A stretch of DNA of 64,000 bases from Paenibacillus pabuli NBRC 13638 (GCF_001514495.1 NZ_BCNM01000001.1:434001-498000); one strand, 5' to 3'; shown: positions 38,758-47,364, counted from the stretch's first letter. Notes: a model not told the origin generated them from the sequence alone. Translations and numbers: made by a program.

Positions 38758-39903
38758 ATGGTCGAAAATTCGGCAAGGACAGTTACAACAGAACGCAGAA
38801 TGTCTGTCAAGATAGCAGACACGCTGCTCTCCGAATGTCAGGATGGTAACCACCCCAAGATTGCGGGCAAATGGGGGTATGTCGGAGGGATGACGCTGAT
38901 GGCTCTTGAACGCGCCGCTGCATGGAATAGAGAGCCTAAATACGCCGATCTTGTTCACCATCACATGGATGCCCTTATCGAGAACGATGGCACCATTCGG
39001 ACCTACCGACTGGAGGATTACAATCTGGATATGATCAATGAAGGCAAAAATCTGTTCAGCCAGTGGAGACGCTCTGGGGATGACAAATATTATCAGGCGA
39101 TTCTGCACCTCGTTGCGCAGCTTAGAGGACAGCCAAGAACGAGTGAAGGCGGATTTTGGCACAAGAAAATATATCCATTCCAGATGTGGCTAGATGGCAT
39201 CTATATGTCTTCTCCCTTTCTGGCTGAGTATGCGAGCACTTTCGATCATCCGGATAGCTTTGATGAAGTGGCGCGCCAGATTCTGCTGATTGAGCGAAAG
39301 ACACGCAATCCGCGGACTGGCTTGCTGCATCACGCATGGGATGAGAGCAGGGAGCAACGCTGGTGTAACCAGAATACCGGCCAATCCTTCCATGTCTGGG
39401 GCCGGGCCATGGGCTGGTATGCGATGGCCGTGGTGGATGCCCTGGAGCATTTTCCGGTGGATCATCCGCAGCGAGGACAGATCATGGGCATATTTGAGCG
39501 TATGGCTTATGCGATCGCGCATGCCCAGGACCAGGACAGCGGAATCTGGTATCAGGTTATGGATCAAAATGGAATAAAAGGTAATTACCTGGAGGCCTCT
39601 GCTTCCTGTATGCTGACCTATGCACTTGCGAAAGGCCTGCGGCTGCATTATCTTGCTGAACTGGATCGTAAAGTCGTCGAGTATGCGTATGCGGGCATCT
39701 TGAAGCGGTTGGTCACCGAGGATGAAAAGGGAGTGCATCTGCACCAGATCTGCCACGGTGCCGGACTGGGTGGGAAGAAATATCGGGACGGTTCTTATGA
39801 ATATTACATCAGTGAACAGGTCGTCAGTGATGTGCAGATGGGTGTAGCCCCGTTCCTGCTAGCCAGTATTGAAATGGAGAGACTTGGAGCGGATGAAGCG
39901 TGA
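38758..39903 (+). CDS. yteR: Unsaturated rhamnogalacturonyl hydrolase, GH105 (YteR type)
   Basis: 381 residues, close to the 373 of B. subtilis YteR. The enzyme removes the unsaturated galacturonyl group from rhamnogalacturonan disaccharide by hydrating the double bond. The candidate catalytic Asp146 is in QMWLDGIYM, matching Asp143 of YteR; WGRAMGWYAMAVVDAL and GNYLEASASCM are family segments. ATG 38758 follows AGAAGGAGGATTTCGTT; the upstream extension to 38656 lacks a ribosome site. Cytosolic. The next gene overlaps its stop codon. Confidence 0.92.
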   Translation: MVENSARTVTTERRMSVKIADTLLSECQDGNHPKIAGKWGYVGGMTLMALERAAAWNREPKYADLVHHHMDALIENDGTIRTYRLEDYNLDMINEGKNLFSQWRRSGDDKYYQAILHLVAQLRGQPRTSEGGFWHKKIYPFQMWLDGIYMSSPFLAEYASTFDHPDSFDEVARQILLIERKTRNPRTGLLHHAWDESREQRWCNQNTGQSFHVWGRAMGWYAMAVVDALEHFPVDHPQRGQIMGIFERMAYAIAHAQDQDSGIWYQVMDQNGIKGNYLEASASCMLTYALAKGLRLHYLAELDRKVVEYAYAGILKRLVTEDEKGVHLHQICHGAGLGGKKYRDGSYEYYISEQVVSDVQMGVAPFLLASIEMERLGADEA

Positions 39904-42476
39904 ACCATCGCAGAGAACACACAGACACAAGGTTAAACAGGAACAAGTTGTTGCTAAGGTATCCTGCTTCCTGGTGGCAAGGGATGTGGAGAGAAGCGCT
40001 TCCTTCCGGAAATGGTAAGCTTGGTGCGTCAGTCCAGGGCGGTATTCAGGATGAAATGGTTCTATTGCAACATAGTGAATTATGGCACTGGGGTCGGAAA
40101 GATAAGCTGCCCGATGTCAGTCATACCTTGCCGGAAACCCGTCAGCTGATGGATGGGGGACGGTATCTGGAGGCGAGCTGGCATCTGACGCATGCCTTGC
40201 AAGCCGAAGGCTATGCTTCCAGGTTATTCTCCCGATTTCCGCTTGCTGCCATGACAGTGTCCATGGCATGCGAGCATGCTTTTCGCAAATATGGGCGGGA
40301 ACTGAATATGGACACAGGGGAGGTACACATCCGGTGGTTGGACGGAAGACGGAATTATTCGAGAAGCCTGTTCGTTTCCCGTGCGGATGATTGTATTGTC
40401 TATGAAATCCAAGCCTGCGGACTGGAAGAGGAACCTAGCGTTCAGGCAACGCGGACAACAGACAGCCCATGGCTGTCAGGGACAGTGGGCCTTCAATTTC
40501 CACCGGGCGATCGAGTGAGAGAAGACGATGAGTTCAACAAATTAAAGTCGTCAGTAACCTTGAGAGCAGATGAAGATGAGAGTGGAAATTACTTGTTTTA
40601 TGGCGGCCAAAATGACGATGGACAGGACTACGGTGCGGTACTGCGACTGATACAGGAAGAAAATGCTTCTGTTCGGAAAGAAATTTCAGCAGACAGAGTA
40701 AGCCAGTCTATGGGCAACGTTCCCATTCCAGGTAAGGCTCAACAAAAGCAAAGTGAACACACAGAGAGTTTGCTCAGCGGGAAGCTCCATTTCCAAACAA
40801 CTGGTAAGGTGCTTGTTCTTGTCAAAATGTTTGACACGGGCAGGCGAGAGCAGGAATGGGAGCGGTTAAAGGATGAACTTTCGATGCTTGAGAGTGACTA
40901 TGTTACACTGCTGGCCCGACATTGCAAGCTGCATCAACCGCTATTTCGGTCGGCTGAGCTTGATCTGGATGATGAGGCTGATGATGGGCGCAGCAATGAA
41001 GACTTGCTTCTGGAAGCCTATGAAGGCGCAGCTCCCACCGGACTGGTTCGCAAGATGTGGGCCTATGGCCGGTACCTCTTCATTAGCGGAACAGCTGAGG
41101 ATAGCCATTTGCCATTTGGATTATACGGATTATGGGGTGGAGATTACCGACTAATCTGGGGCCACAATATGGCCAATGAGAACGTGCAGATGATGTATTG
41201 GCACACCGCTGTAGGTGGCTTGTCCCATCTGAATCGATCCATGTTCCGTTATTACAACGGTTTGATGGAGGACTTCAGGGACAATGCTCGCAAGCTCTAT
41301 GGCTGCGGTGGGATCTACATCCCGGCTGGAACAACACCGGGCATGGGACTCCCGAACCAGATTGTTCCGGTGATCATGAACTGGACAGGTGCTGCCGGGT
41401 GGTTGGCCAGACATTACTATACGCATTACCAGTTTACAGGGGACATGCGGTTTCTGCTGGAAGAGGCTTTGCCCTTTATGAGGGAGGCGATTCAGTTCTA
41501 TGAAGATTTTCTGGTGCTGGGTGCAGACGACAAATATACGATATACCCTTCCGTCTCGCCTGAGAATACACCGGACAACTTTATGCCAAAGGACGGACAG
41601 CAGCTGGCCCACCCGATGCCTACAGCAGTCAATGCCACAATGGACATTGCAATCATGAAGGAACTGATTCAACATGTTATTGAAGGCAGTCGAATTGCCG
41701 GGATGTACTCTGCCGAAATTCCGCGCTGGGAAGCCATGCTGGAGCGTTTGCCCAACTATGTCCTTAACGCGGAGGGGGCGGTGAAAGAATGGATACATCC
41801 TGCTTTTGAAGACCGACGAGATCATCGTCACCTTTCGCATCTGTACCCTGTTTTCCCAGGACAGGAGGTTAACCGGGAGGAGCAGCCGGAGCTGTTTCAT
41901 GCCTTTGAGCAGGCTGTCAATCAGCGACGGCTTGGAGCACAGAGCGGCTGGTCCCTTGCGCACATGGCATCCATATATGCACGGCTTGGCAATGGCGAAC
42001 GGTCGCTTGAATGCCTCGATATGCTTGCGCGCTCCTGTCTGCTCAATAACGGTTATACTTTGCATAACGACTGGCGCAATATGGGTGTATGTATGTCCAT
42101 GCCCGCAGCCCCTGTTCAACTCGATGCCAATATGGGCTGGGTTAATGCAGTACAGGAGATGTTGCTTTATGTATCCGTACAATGGATCAAACTGCTGCCT
42201 GCACTGCCCGCGCGGTGGGCCCGGGGTTCTATCCACAACTGGGGTATACCCGGAGGCAGCCTGTCTTTTACATGGAATCGGACATCAGGATTATTCCGGG
42301 CAGAACTCACCACCAGCCGTCGGATCAAGACGAAGCTTCAACTGCCGAAATGGGTTAATGCATGTAAGCTGCTCAGCAAAAACGTCGGCATTTTAAAGTC
42401 TGATGAGAATGGCACCTATGAGCTTGATCTTGAAGCAGGGGCCGAACTGGTTCTGGAACAGTCAGCATTTGGATGA
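39900..42476 (+). CDS. GH95-family glycosidase (alpha-L-fucosidase/alpha-L-galactosidase type)
   Basis: 858 residues. The N-terminal sandwich has EALPSGNGKLGASVQGG; the (alpha/alpha)6 domain has WGHNMANENVQMMYW (paired Asn of the GH95 active site) and SVSPENTPDNF (candidate acid Glu). GH95 enzymes release terminal alpha-1,2-L-fucose or L-galactose. GTG 39900 overlaps the GH105 stop (GTGA), so coupling is likely. No signal peptide, hence intracellular. Compared with B. subtilis, this activity is an addition to the rhamnogalacturonan set, fitting fucosylated or L-galactosylated side chains (inference). Confidence 0.83.
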   Translation: MNHRREHTDTRLNRNKLLLRYPASWWQGMWREALPSGNGKLGASVQGGIQDEMVLLQHSELWHWGRKDKLPDVSHTLPETRQLMDGGRYLEASWHLTHALQAEGYASRLFSRFPLAAMTVSMACEHAFRKYGRELNMDTGEVHIRWLDGRRNYSRSLFVSRADDCIVYEIQACGLEEEPSVQATRTTDSPWLSGTVGLQFPPGDRVREDDEFNKLKSSVTLRADEDESGNYLFYGGQNDDGQDYGAVLRLIQEENASVRKEISADRVSQSMGNVPIPGKAQQKQSEHTESLLSGKLHFQTTGKVLVLVKMFDTGRREQEWERLKDELSMLESDYVTLLARHCKLHQPLFRSAELDLDDEADDGRSNEDLLLEAYEGAAPTGLVRKMWAYGRYLFISGTAEDSHLPFGLYGLWGGDYRLIWGHNMANENVQMMYWHTAVGGLSHLNRSMFRYYNGLMEDFRDNARKLYGCGGIYIPAGTTPGMGLPNQIVPVIMNWTGAAGWLARHYYTHYQFTGDMRFLLEEALPFMREAIQFYEDFLVLGADDKYTIYPSVSPENTPDNFMPKDGQQLAHPMPTAVNATMDIAIMKELIQHVIEGSRIAGMYSAEIPRWEAMLERLPNYVLNAEGAVKEWIHPAFEDRRDHRHLSHLYPVFPGQEVNREEQPELFHAFEQAVNQRRLGAQSGWSLAHMASIYARLGNGERSLECLDMLARSCLLNNGYTLHNDWRNMGVCMSMPAAPVQLDANMGWVNAVQEMLLYVSVQWIKLLPALPARWARGSIHNWGIPGGSLSFTWNRTSGLFRAELTTSRRIKTKLQLPKWVNACKLLSKNVGILKSDENGTYELDLEAGAELVLEQSAFG

Positions 42477-42490
42477 TCGAAAGCTTAAGT

Positions 42491-42513
42491 AGTCGCCAAA
42501 TTGGCGGCTTTTT
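42491..42513 (+). terminator. Intrinsic terminator closing the rhamnogalacturonan-type operon
   Basis: AGTCGCC and GGCGGCT pair around AAATT (one G-U), followed by five Ts. Third copy of a recurring terminator stem. Confidence 0.88.
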
Positions 42514-42537
42514 AATATTAAACTATATGCTGCAATG

Positions 42538-42576
42538 AAAAAGGGAACAACCAAAAGCTTATTGATTGTTCCCTTT
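42538..42576 (-). terminator. Intrinsic terminator of uppP
   Basis: AAAGGGAACAA (42540-42550) and TTGTTCCCTTT (42566-42576) form a perfect 11-bp stem. Read on the minus strand it is followed by a T-run. Confidence 0.85.
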
Positions 42577-42597
42577 ATGCTACATCGATTTCCTAGT

Positions 42598-43410
42598 TTA
42601 CAAAAAAATAAGTAAAAGAATTCCGACAGCGAAGCAATAGTACGAAAAGTAAATCAAGTTCCCTTTAGCCATAATCCCCATAAACCATTTCATTGAAAAG
42701 TAGGTTACGATAAGTGTAGTAATGAACGCAAGAATGTAAGGTATAGCCAGTTGCGTCCGGTTCGGATCGGATACGATGTCAGATGCACCTAATATTACTC
42801 CGCCGATGCTAATCGGAATGTAGAGCATAAAGGAAAATTTCAACGCCGTTTCTTGTTTCATCCCGACGGCGATAGATGCAATGACTGTTGCACCAGAGCG
42901 GCTTATTCCCGGAATAAGGGCCACTGCTTGAGCGAGACCTACCAGTACTGCGTCTTTCGCAGACAAATCTCCATCTCTTTTCCGCCCCCGAAGGTTTCGA
43001 ATGAGCCATAGAGCAGCCCCTGTAATCAGTAAACTAATCGCAACGGTATAGACCGAAGTGAATATCTCTTCAATTTTATCCTTAAATAACACAGCCCCGA
43101 TCGCAGCAGGAAGGGTACCAATAATTATGTATAAACAAAACATGAAGTCTGCTCTGTATTCTGCATTGCGTGAAGTTAGGAACCGCCAGCCTCCTACAAT
43201 GAGTTTTTTGATATCTTCTCGAAAGATAAACATAATGGCAATCAGAGAGGCCGTGTTCGTCAATATTTCAAAAGATAATCCATTCTGCTCCATGCCGAGC
43301 AATCGTTGAACGATAATCAGATGTCCGCTTGAAGAAACCGGAATAGGCTCTGTAGCGCCTTGTACGATACCTAATAATACATATTTTAACCACAAAATAA
43401 TATCTTCCAT
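42598..43410 (-). CDS. uppP: Undecaprenyl-diphosphatase UppP (BacA)
   Basis: 270 residues, very hydrophobic, with about eight spans. It dephosphorylates undecaprenyl diphosphate to recycle the lipid carrier of cell wall synthesis; overproduction gives bacitracin resistance. The two family signatures are present: GATEPIPVSSSGHL near the N-terminus and PGISRSGATVIASI in the middle. AGGAGGAAACA precedes the ATG. The DUF817 gene lies 79 bases upstream in the same direction and may be co-transcribed. Confidence 0.93.
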   Translation of the reverse strand: MEDIILWLKYVLLGIVQGATEPIPVSSSGHLIIVQRLLGMEQNGLSFEILTNTASLIAIMFIFREDIKKLIVGGWRFLTSRNAEYRADFMFCLYIIIGTLPAAIGAVLFKDKIEEIFTSVYTVAISLLITGAALWLIRNLRGRKRDGDLSAKDAVLVGLAQAVALIPGISRSGATVIASIAVGMKQETALKFSFMLYIPISIGGVILGASDIVSDPNRTQLAIPYILAFITTLIVTYFSMKWFMGIMAKGNLIYFSYYCFAVGILLLIFL

Positions 43411-43489
43411 TGTTTCCTCCTACTAGTATCTTGATTATTTATCCACCAATCATAACGGTTACCTTTCTAAACTTGTAAACATATAGGTA

Positions 43490-44254
43490 CTATTTTCGAT
43501 TGGCTTTGACGTATTTCAGTTGCGCAACAATGATCACACTAATGATTACCAGGAGGAACCACGAGCTGATTTTGCTAAAACTAACCAGCTGCCAAGAGTC
43601 ATATTGGTCAGGGTATTTCCAGCCATTAAAGAAAGTAGCTATATTTTCAGCCGTCCAGATGAAAAAACCTACGATGATAAAAGCGAGCGTCAAAGGCATC
43701 CGATATGTGCTTAATCGTACCCGGTAGATAATCCATGTTTTCCTGAATACAATAAATACAAGCGCCGTCAGCCACCAACGAAAATCGGGAATAAAATGAT
43801 GTGTGAAAAAATTAATGTAGATGGCTCCACCTAACAGTACCGAAGAGGTGTACCCGGGCCAGCCAATCATGTCCATACGCAATCTGCGCCAGATTTGACA
43901 CATAAAGCTGGCTACACTAGCATACATAAATCCACTATAAAGGGGGACGCCAAAAAGCTTTGTATAACCAGGCTCAGGATATGACCATGATCCCATCCAA
44001 ACTTTATATATCTCCAGCACCAAACCAATCAAGTGAAATATACATATGACTTTGATTTCATCACGTGTTTCCAGCCCGCTGCGGTACATGAGGTATTGAA
44101 CTATTAATAATACAAGCAGAATGGCATCATAGCGATGAAGGAAGGGAAACTTTATTACGCTAGACAGGGCTAAGGTTCCAAAGATCGCCACAGGAAAAAT
44201 GCAACTCATCGCCTGATGATAGCCAAAATGCAGGAGCTGTATTACAGGTTTCAA
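43490..44254 (-). CDS. DUF817 family integral membrane protein (YoaT-like)
   Basis: 254 residues, about seven to eight predicted spans. Family segments include FGVPLYSGFMYASVASFMCQ, given here by its core PLYSGFMYASV, and AENIATFFNGWKYPDQ. Function unknown. The start is a TTG at 44254 after AAGGAGA, with no ATG in a suitable position. A candidate promoter lies upstream. Confidence 0.85.
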   Translation of the reverse strand: MKPVIQLLHFGYHQAMSCIFPVAIFGTLALSSVIKFPFLHRYDAILLVLLIVQYLMYRSGLETRDEIKVICIFHLIGLVLEIYKVWMGSWSYPEPGYTKLFGVPLYSGFMYASVASFMCQIWRRLRMDMIGWPGYTSSVLLGGAIYINFFTHHFIPDFRWWLTALVFIVFRKTWIIYRVRLSTYRMPLTLAFIIVGFFIWTAENIATFFNGWKYPDQYDSWQLVSFSKISSWFLLVIISVIIVAQLKYVKANRK

Positions 44255-44285
44255 TTTATGTTTATCTCCTTCCTAAGCCTTGTTC

Positions 44286-44314
44286 ATAATAATATAAATA
44301 TGATCCATTTGTAA
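44286..44314 (-). promoter_or_regulatory. Candidate promoter of the DUF817 gene
   Basis: Minus strand: TTACAA (44314-44309), 17 bases, TATTAT (44291-44286). Confidence 0.4.
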
Positions 44315-44365
44315 AAAGAGAAAAAAAGCTATATATATTTTCTTATTTTCCATTCAGCTTATTCA

Positions 44366-44407
44366 AAAACAAACAAGGCCCCTCGTCAACCAGAGGGACC
44401 TTGTTTT
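44366..44407 (-). terminator. Intrinsic terminator of folD
   Basis: AACAAGG-c-CCCTC and GAGGG-a-CCTTGTT form a 12-bp stem with one mismatch around an 8-base loop; T-rich on the minus strand downstream. Confidence 0.85.
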
Positions 44408-44420
44408 TGGGCTAATTCAT

Positions 44421-45272
44421 TTATGCATTTTCAGATACCTTGTAGGCAGATTTAATCGTATGTTCGATGAGCGTCGCAATCGTTACAGGACCAACGCCGC
44501 CCGGTACAGGTGTAATTGATGAAGAAGGAATAAAACAAGCTTCGTAGTCCACATCACCGACGTTGCCTTTGTTATAACCTGCATCGATAACGACAGCACC
44601 GGATTTAATCCAGTCTCCTTTAACAAAGAGCGGTTTGCCCACAGCTGCAACTACGATATCTCCCAGCTTCACGATATTTTCCAAATTTGCTGTTTTGGAA
44701 TGGCAGGTGGTCACCGTAGCATTCCGATTTAACAGCATCGCTGACACAGGCTTGCCCAGAATTGGACTTCTTCCGATAACGACCGCATGTTTACCCTCGA
44801 TTTGAATATTGTAGAAATCCAAAATACGCATGATTGCCTGTGGTGTGCATGAAGGGAAATCCGCTTTTCCAAAAGCATTAAGTGCATAACCAAGGGTGGT
44901 TACTCCATCAACATCCTTCTCGATGCTGATGGTGTCAAAAGCTGCTCTTTCATCGATATGATTCGGGACCGGGTGCTGAAGTAAAATACCATGGACGGAA
45001 GGATTATCATTTAGTTTGTTAATCTCTTCTATCAATTCCTCCGTTGTCGTTTGTGCAGAAAGGACGACCTTGATCGAATGTACGCCTAAACGAGCACATG
45101 CATTTCCTTTCATGCGCACATATGTTGCTGATGAAGGGTCATCTCCGACCAAAATCGTGGCGAGACAAGGTTGGATGCCTTTTTTCTTAAGAATTGCAAC
45201 CTTGGAGGCCATGTCTTCCTTCATAAAATCTGCTACCTTTTGTCCATTCAAAATCAGTTTGTCTGTACTCAT
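44421..45272 (-). CDS. folD: Bifunctional methylenetetrahydrofolate dehydrogenase/methenyltetrahydrofolate cyclohydrolase
   Basis: 283 residues, normal length. FolD interconverts 5,10-methylene- and 10-formyl-tetrahydrofolate, feeding purine and formyl-methionine synthesis. The catalytic Tyr51 and Lys55 lie in ATYVRMKG; the dinucleotide site has GRSPILGKPV and the C-terminal PVPGGVGPVTIATL is diagnostic. The ATG at 45272 has only a weak ribosome site (AAAGGG, far upstream). It is preceded by a ZTP riboswitch, which fits one-carbon demand control. Confidence 0.96.
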   Translation of the reverse strand: MSTDKLILNGQKVADFMKEDMASKVAILKKKGIQPCLATILVGDDPSSATYVRMKGNACARLGVHSIKVVLSAQTTTEELIEEINKLNDNPSVHGILLQHPVPNHIDERAAFDTISIEKDVDGVTTLGYALNAFGKADFPSCTPQAIMRILDFYNIQIEGKHAVVIGRSPILGKPVSAMLLNRNATVTTCHSKTANLENIVKLGDIVVAAVGKPLFVKGDWIKSGAVVIDAGYNKGNVGDVDYEACFIPSSSITPVPGGVGPVTIATLIEHTIKSAYKVSENA

Positions 45273-45295
45273 TTCTCACATCGCCCTTTCAACAT

Positions 45296-45404
45296 AAAAA
45301 AGAGGCAAGGAAATAAATATTCCTTACCTCGCCCAGGCGTACGGCTTATTGCAAACCATATGCTCCCTCACGGTTCACCGTGTTCGCCAGTTACATATGA
45401 TCGT
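45296..45404 (-). promoter_or_regulatory. ZTP (pfl) riboswitch with terminator expression platform upstream of folD
   Basis: On the minus strand the two conserved parts of the pfl motif are present: AACTGGCGAACACGG followed by CCGTGAGGGAGC (45393-45362), then, after a linker, GCCTGGGC (45338-45331). The 3' part runs directly into a terminator: GAGGTAAGGAA (45330-45320) pairs with TTCCTTGCCTC (45312-45302) and six Ts follow. Known ZTP riboswitches switch folate genes on when ZTP accumulates under folate shortage; here ligand binding would compete with the terminator. P1 is formed by the two CATATG segments. Confidence 0.92.
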
Positions 45405-45417
45405 TTAGTTTAGATTG

Positions 45418-45446
45418 ATCGTACTTGAAAAGAAAGAAATGTTCAA
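45418..45446 (-). promoter_or_regulatory. Promoter of the ZTP riboswitch-folD transcript
   Basis: Minus strand: TTGAAC (45446-45441), 17 bases, TACGAT (45423-45418). It starts transcription just before the aptamer. Confidence 0.65.
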
Positions 45447-45533
45447 TACTTTATGATGACTTTCACTTTATAAGAGATATGCTTTTACGGATTCAGTAAT
45501 TCTTGGTTGATAACCATTATCACTCATGGTATA

Positions 45534-45616
45534 TTGTTCACAGGTAAACAATTTAGTTTTAGATTTTTGTATATAATCTTTTATTAAAAGGGTATTTTTT
45601 GTTTACTACTAAATAA
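45534..45616 (+). promoter_or_regulatory. Promoter of the MarR-nitroreductase operon flanked by two operator-like palindromes
   Basis: TATAAT is at 45572-45577. TTGTTCAC-AG-GTAAACAA (45534-45551, one mismatch) overlaps the expected -35 region, and TTGTTTAC-TA-CTAAATAA (45599-45616) lies between the expected start site and the ribosome site. The half-site TTGTTTAC/GTAAACAA is shared. This is the usual arrangement for MarR autorepression. Confidence 0.6.
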
Positions 45617-45630
45617 GGAGCGATAAAAGA

Positions 45631-46113
45631 ATGGATTCAAAAGATCGAACAAAACAGTTACTGTATGACCAATTTATCCGGTTATTACATGTATACGAGA
45701 ATCATAAGGATACGGAAATTGAACATTTTCTAAGTATCGCCCAGCGGGAAAGCATCGAGAAAATCCCTCAGCATTTGACCGCGGTTCATATGATAGATTG
45801 CATTGGCAAACATGAACCGATTAACAGCACGGGTATTGCCGAGGCGATGAATTTGTCTAAAGCAAGTATTACCAAGATCGGCAGCAAACTGCTGGAGGAA
45901 GGATTCGTCAAACGTACAAAAATGAATGACAACAAGAAGGAGAGCTATTTCAGATTGTCGCCGCAAGGCAAAAAGATCTTTGAACTGCATGAACGTCTGC
46001 ATGTACTTGAAGCTGAACGATTCTATCGTTCATTGGACAAATATTCGGAACCGGAGCTGAAAATAATACATCAATTTCTTCAAGACAGCAGTATGGATAT
46101 TGAATCCAGATAA
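45631..46113 (+). CDS. MarR-family transcriptional regulator
   Basis: 160 residues. A winged helix lies in residues about 60-125: ITGIAEAMNLSKASITKIGSKL is recognisable by AEAMNLSKASITKIGSKL, and the wing by TKMNDNKKESYF. AAGGAGCG precedes the ATG. It is followed 20 bases later by two nitroreductase-family genes and preceded by two palindromes, so it probably represses its own operon in response to an electrophile or quinone-like compound (inference). Confidence 0.87.
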   Translation: MDSKDRTKQLLYDQFIRLLHVYENHKDTEIEHFLSIAQRESIEKIPQHLTAVHMIDCIGKHEPINSTGIAEAMNLSKASITKIGSKLLEEGFVKRTKMNDNKKESYFRLSPQGKKIFELHERLHVLEAERFYRSLDKYSEPELKIIHQFLQDSSMDIESR

Positions 46114-46133
46114 ATCGAAGGAGAGTGAAGCAC

Positions 46134-46709
46134 TTGAGTCTGGCGGAATTGATCAGGGAACGCAGAAGTATTCGCAAATGTAATTCTACGCCGGTGGAAC
46201 AGGAGTTGGTTGTTGAATTGCTGCGTAAGGCCACACGGCTTCAACCATTTGTTGAAGCTGGCTCATGGCGTGTTGTATATGCCGGAACTCCCGAAGCACG
46301 CAAACGGTTGGTGGACTGCATGCTGGAACAGATGTCGCAGAGCAAGCTCGGCAAGCTGATTCCGGGAAAACTGCTGGATGTTTTTAAAAAGAGATTTACC
46401 GATATTCCCGCCCACGTCATTGTTATGTCGAGTGTAGGACCGGATCGTCTGACCAATGACCGCAATTATGCAGCTGCATGCGAGATGATGCAGAGCTTTC
46501 AGCTGCTGGGCTGGGAACGAGGGTTAGGAATGCTGTGGGATACAGAGTCCATGATTCAGCATGAAGGGTTCTTCAAAGGAATTGGCTTACGTGAGCATGA
46601 GAGATTTGTTGGTATTCTTCATATAGGATACTACGACAAAGTGCCAAGAAGTCGGAAGAGAACACCAGCTGAGGAGAAGTGGACCGTATTGCGAGGGCAG
46701 GCTACATAA
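46134..46709 (+). CDS. Nitroreductase-family FMN oxidoreductase
   Basis: 191 residues. The N-terminus LAELIRERRSIRKC is the family FMN-phosphate motif, and WERGLGMLWDT and GILHIGYYDK correspond to the conserved core and C-terminal strands. Such enzymes reduce nitro compounds, quinones or flavins with NAD(P)H. The start is a TTG at 46134, 9 bases after GGAGAG; the in-frame GTG at 46125 abuts the ribosome site and is unlikely. Second gene of the MarR operon. Confidence 0.85.
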   Translation: MSLAELIRERRSIRKCNSTPVEQELVVELLRKATRLQPFVEAGSWRVVYAGTPEARKRLVDCMLEQMSQSKLGKLIPGKLLDVFKKRFTDIPAHVIVMSSVGPDRLTNDRNYAAACEMMQSFQLLGWERGLGMLWDTESMIQHEGFFKGIGLREHERFVGILHIGYYDKVPRSRKRTPAEEKWTVLRGQAT

Positions 46710-46726
46710 AAGAGGAGGATAAAAAT

Positions 46727-47212
46727 ATGAAATTGTCAGATCTGGAAGGAGACATGGAGAGTCCGAGTGAGTTTTTGGATCGACCGGTATCACAGGAGCT
46801 AATCCTTGAATTGCTCAATCATGCCGTATGGGCGCCAAATGATGGACTCCGTGAGCCGTGGCGGTTTATCTTTGCCGATAACCACAATGGGGACATCATG
46901 CAGGGCTTACAGGAGTACGCTTCAGCGTATCTTCTGGTCGTGATGAAGGAAGAGGCGGATTACCATAAGAGGGAAGAGGACTTTGCAGCCGTCTGCTGTC
47001 TGATTCAAAATTTTCGCTTACTTGCCCATGAACAGGGCCTGGGTGTGCGCAGCACGTTGCATGACTGGATGTACGACCGGAGCCGTGCTGAAACGTTTGG
47101 CGTATTGGGCAATGAACGTATTGCTATGGTCCTGGAATTGGGATACGGCGTTGAACAGCCGGAGGGGAAAGCTGAGGTACTTGAACCTCAGCTTCAGTTC
47201 GAACTGCTGTAG
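46727..47212 (+). CDS. Nitroreductase-like protein with altered N-terminal motif
   Basis: 161 residues, short for the family. The core APNDGLREPWRFIFADN, NFRLLAHEQGLGVRS and IAMVLELGYGVEQPEG are clear. The usual RRSIR motif is absent: the protein begins with DLEGDMESPSEFLDRPV. It may pair with the preceding nitroreductase or bind flavin differently. ATG 46727 follows AGAGGAGGA; the frame extends back to 46679 without a ribosome site. Ends at a terminator. Confidence 0.75.
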   Translation: MKLSDLEGDMESPSEFLDRPVSQELILELLNHAVWAPNDGLREPWRFIFADNHNGDIMQGLQEYASAYLLVVMKEEADYHKREEDFAAVCCLIQNFRLLAHEQGLGVRSTLHDWMYDRSRAETFGVLGNERIAMVLELGYGVEQPEGKAEVLEPQLQFELL

Positions 47213-47248
47213 AGGTGGAGATACAGGGAAGTGAATTCAAATCAATGA

Positions 47249-47289
47249 GGAACGACAGTGCCTTGACTGGGACTTGTCGTTCTTTTTTT
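47249..47289 (+). terminator. Intrinsic terminator of the MarR-nitroreductase operon
   Basis: GAACGACA (47250-47257) pairs with TGTCGTTC (47275-47282); the loop holds an AGT/ACT mini-stem. A seven-T run follows. Confidence 0.8.
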
Positions 47290-47364
47290 AAGCGGGTACA
47301 TACGACTAATCCAAAGATTCACTTCTTTCAAAAAGTTATATTCCATAGTGTGTTAAATCCCATG

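Noticed and set aside
41151..42236. 361-residue open frame on the minus strand
   Set aside because: It is fully antisense to the GH95 gene, has no ribosome site and its translation shows no protein family character.
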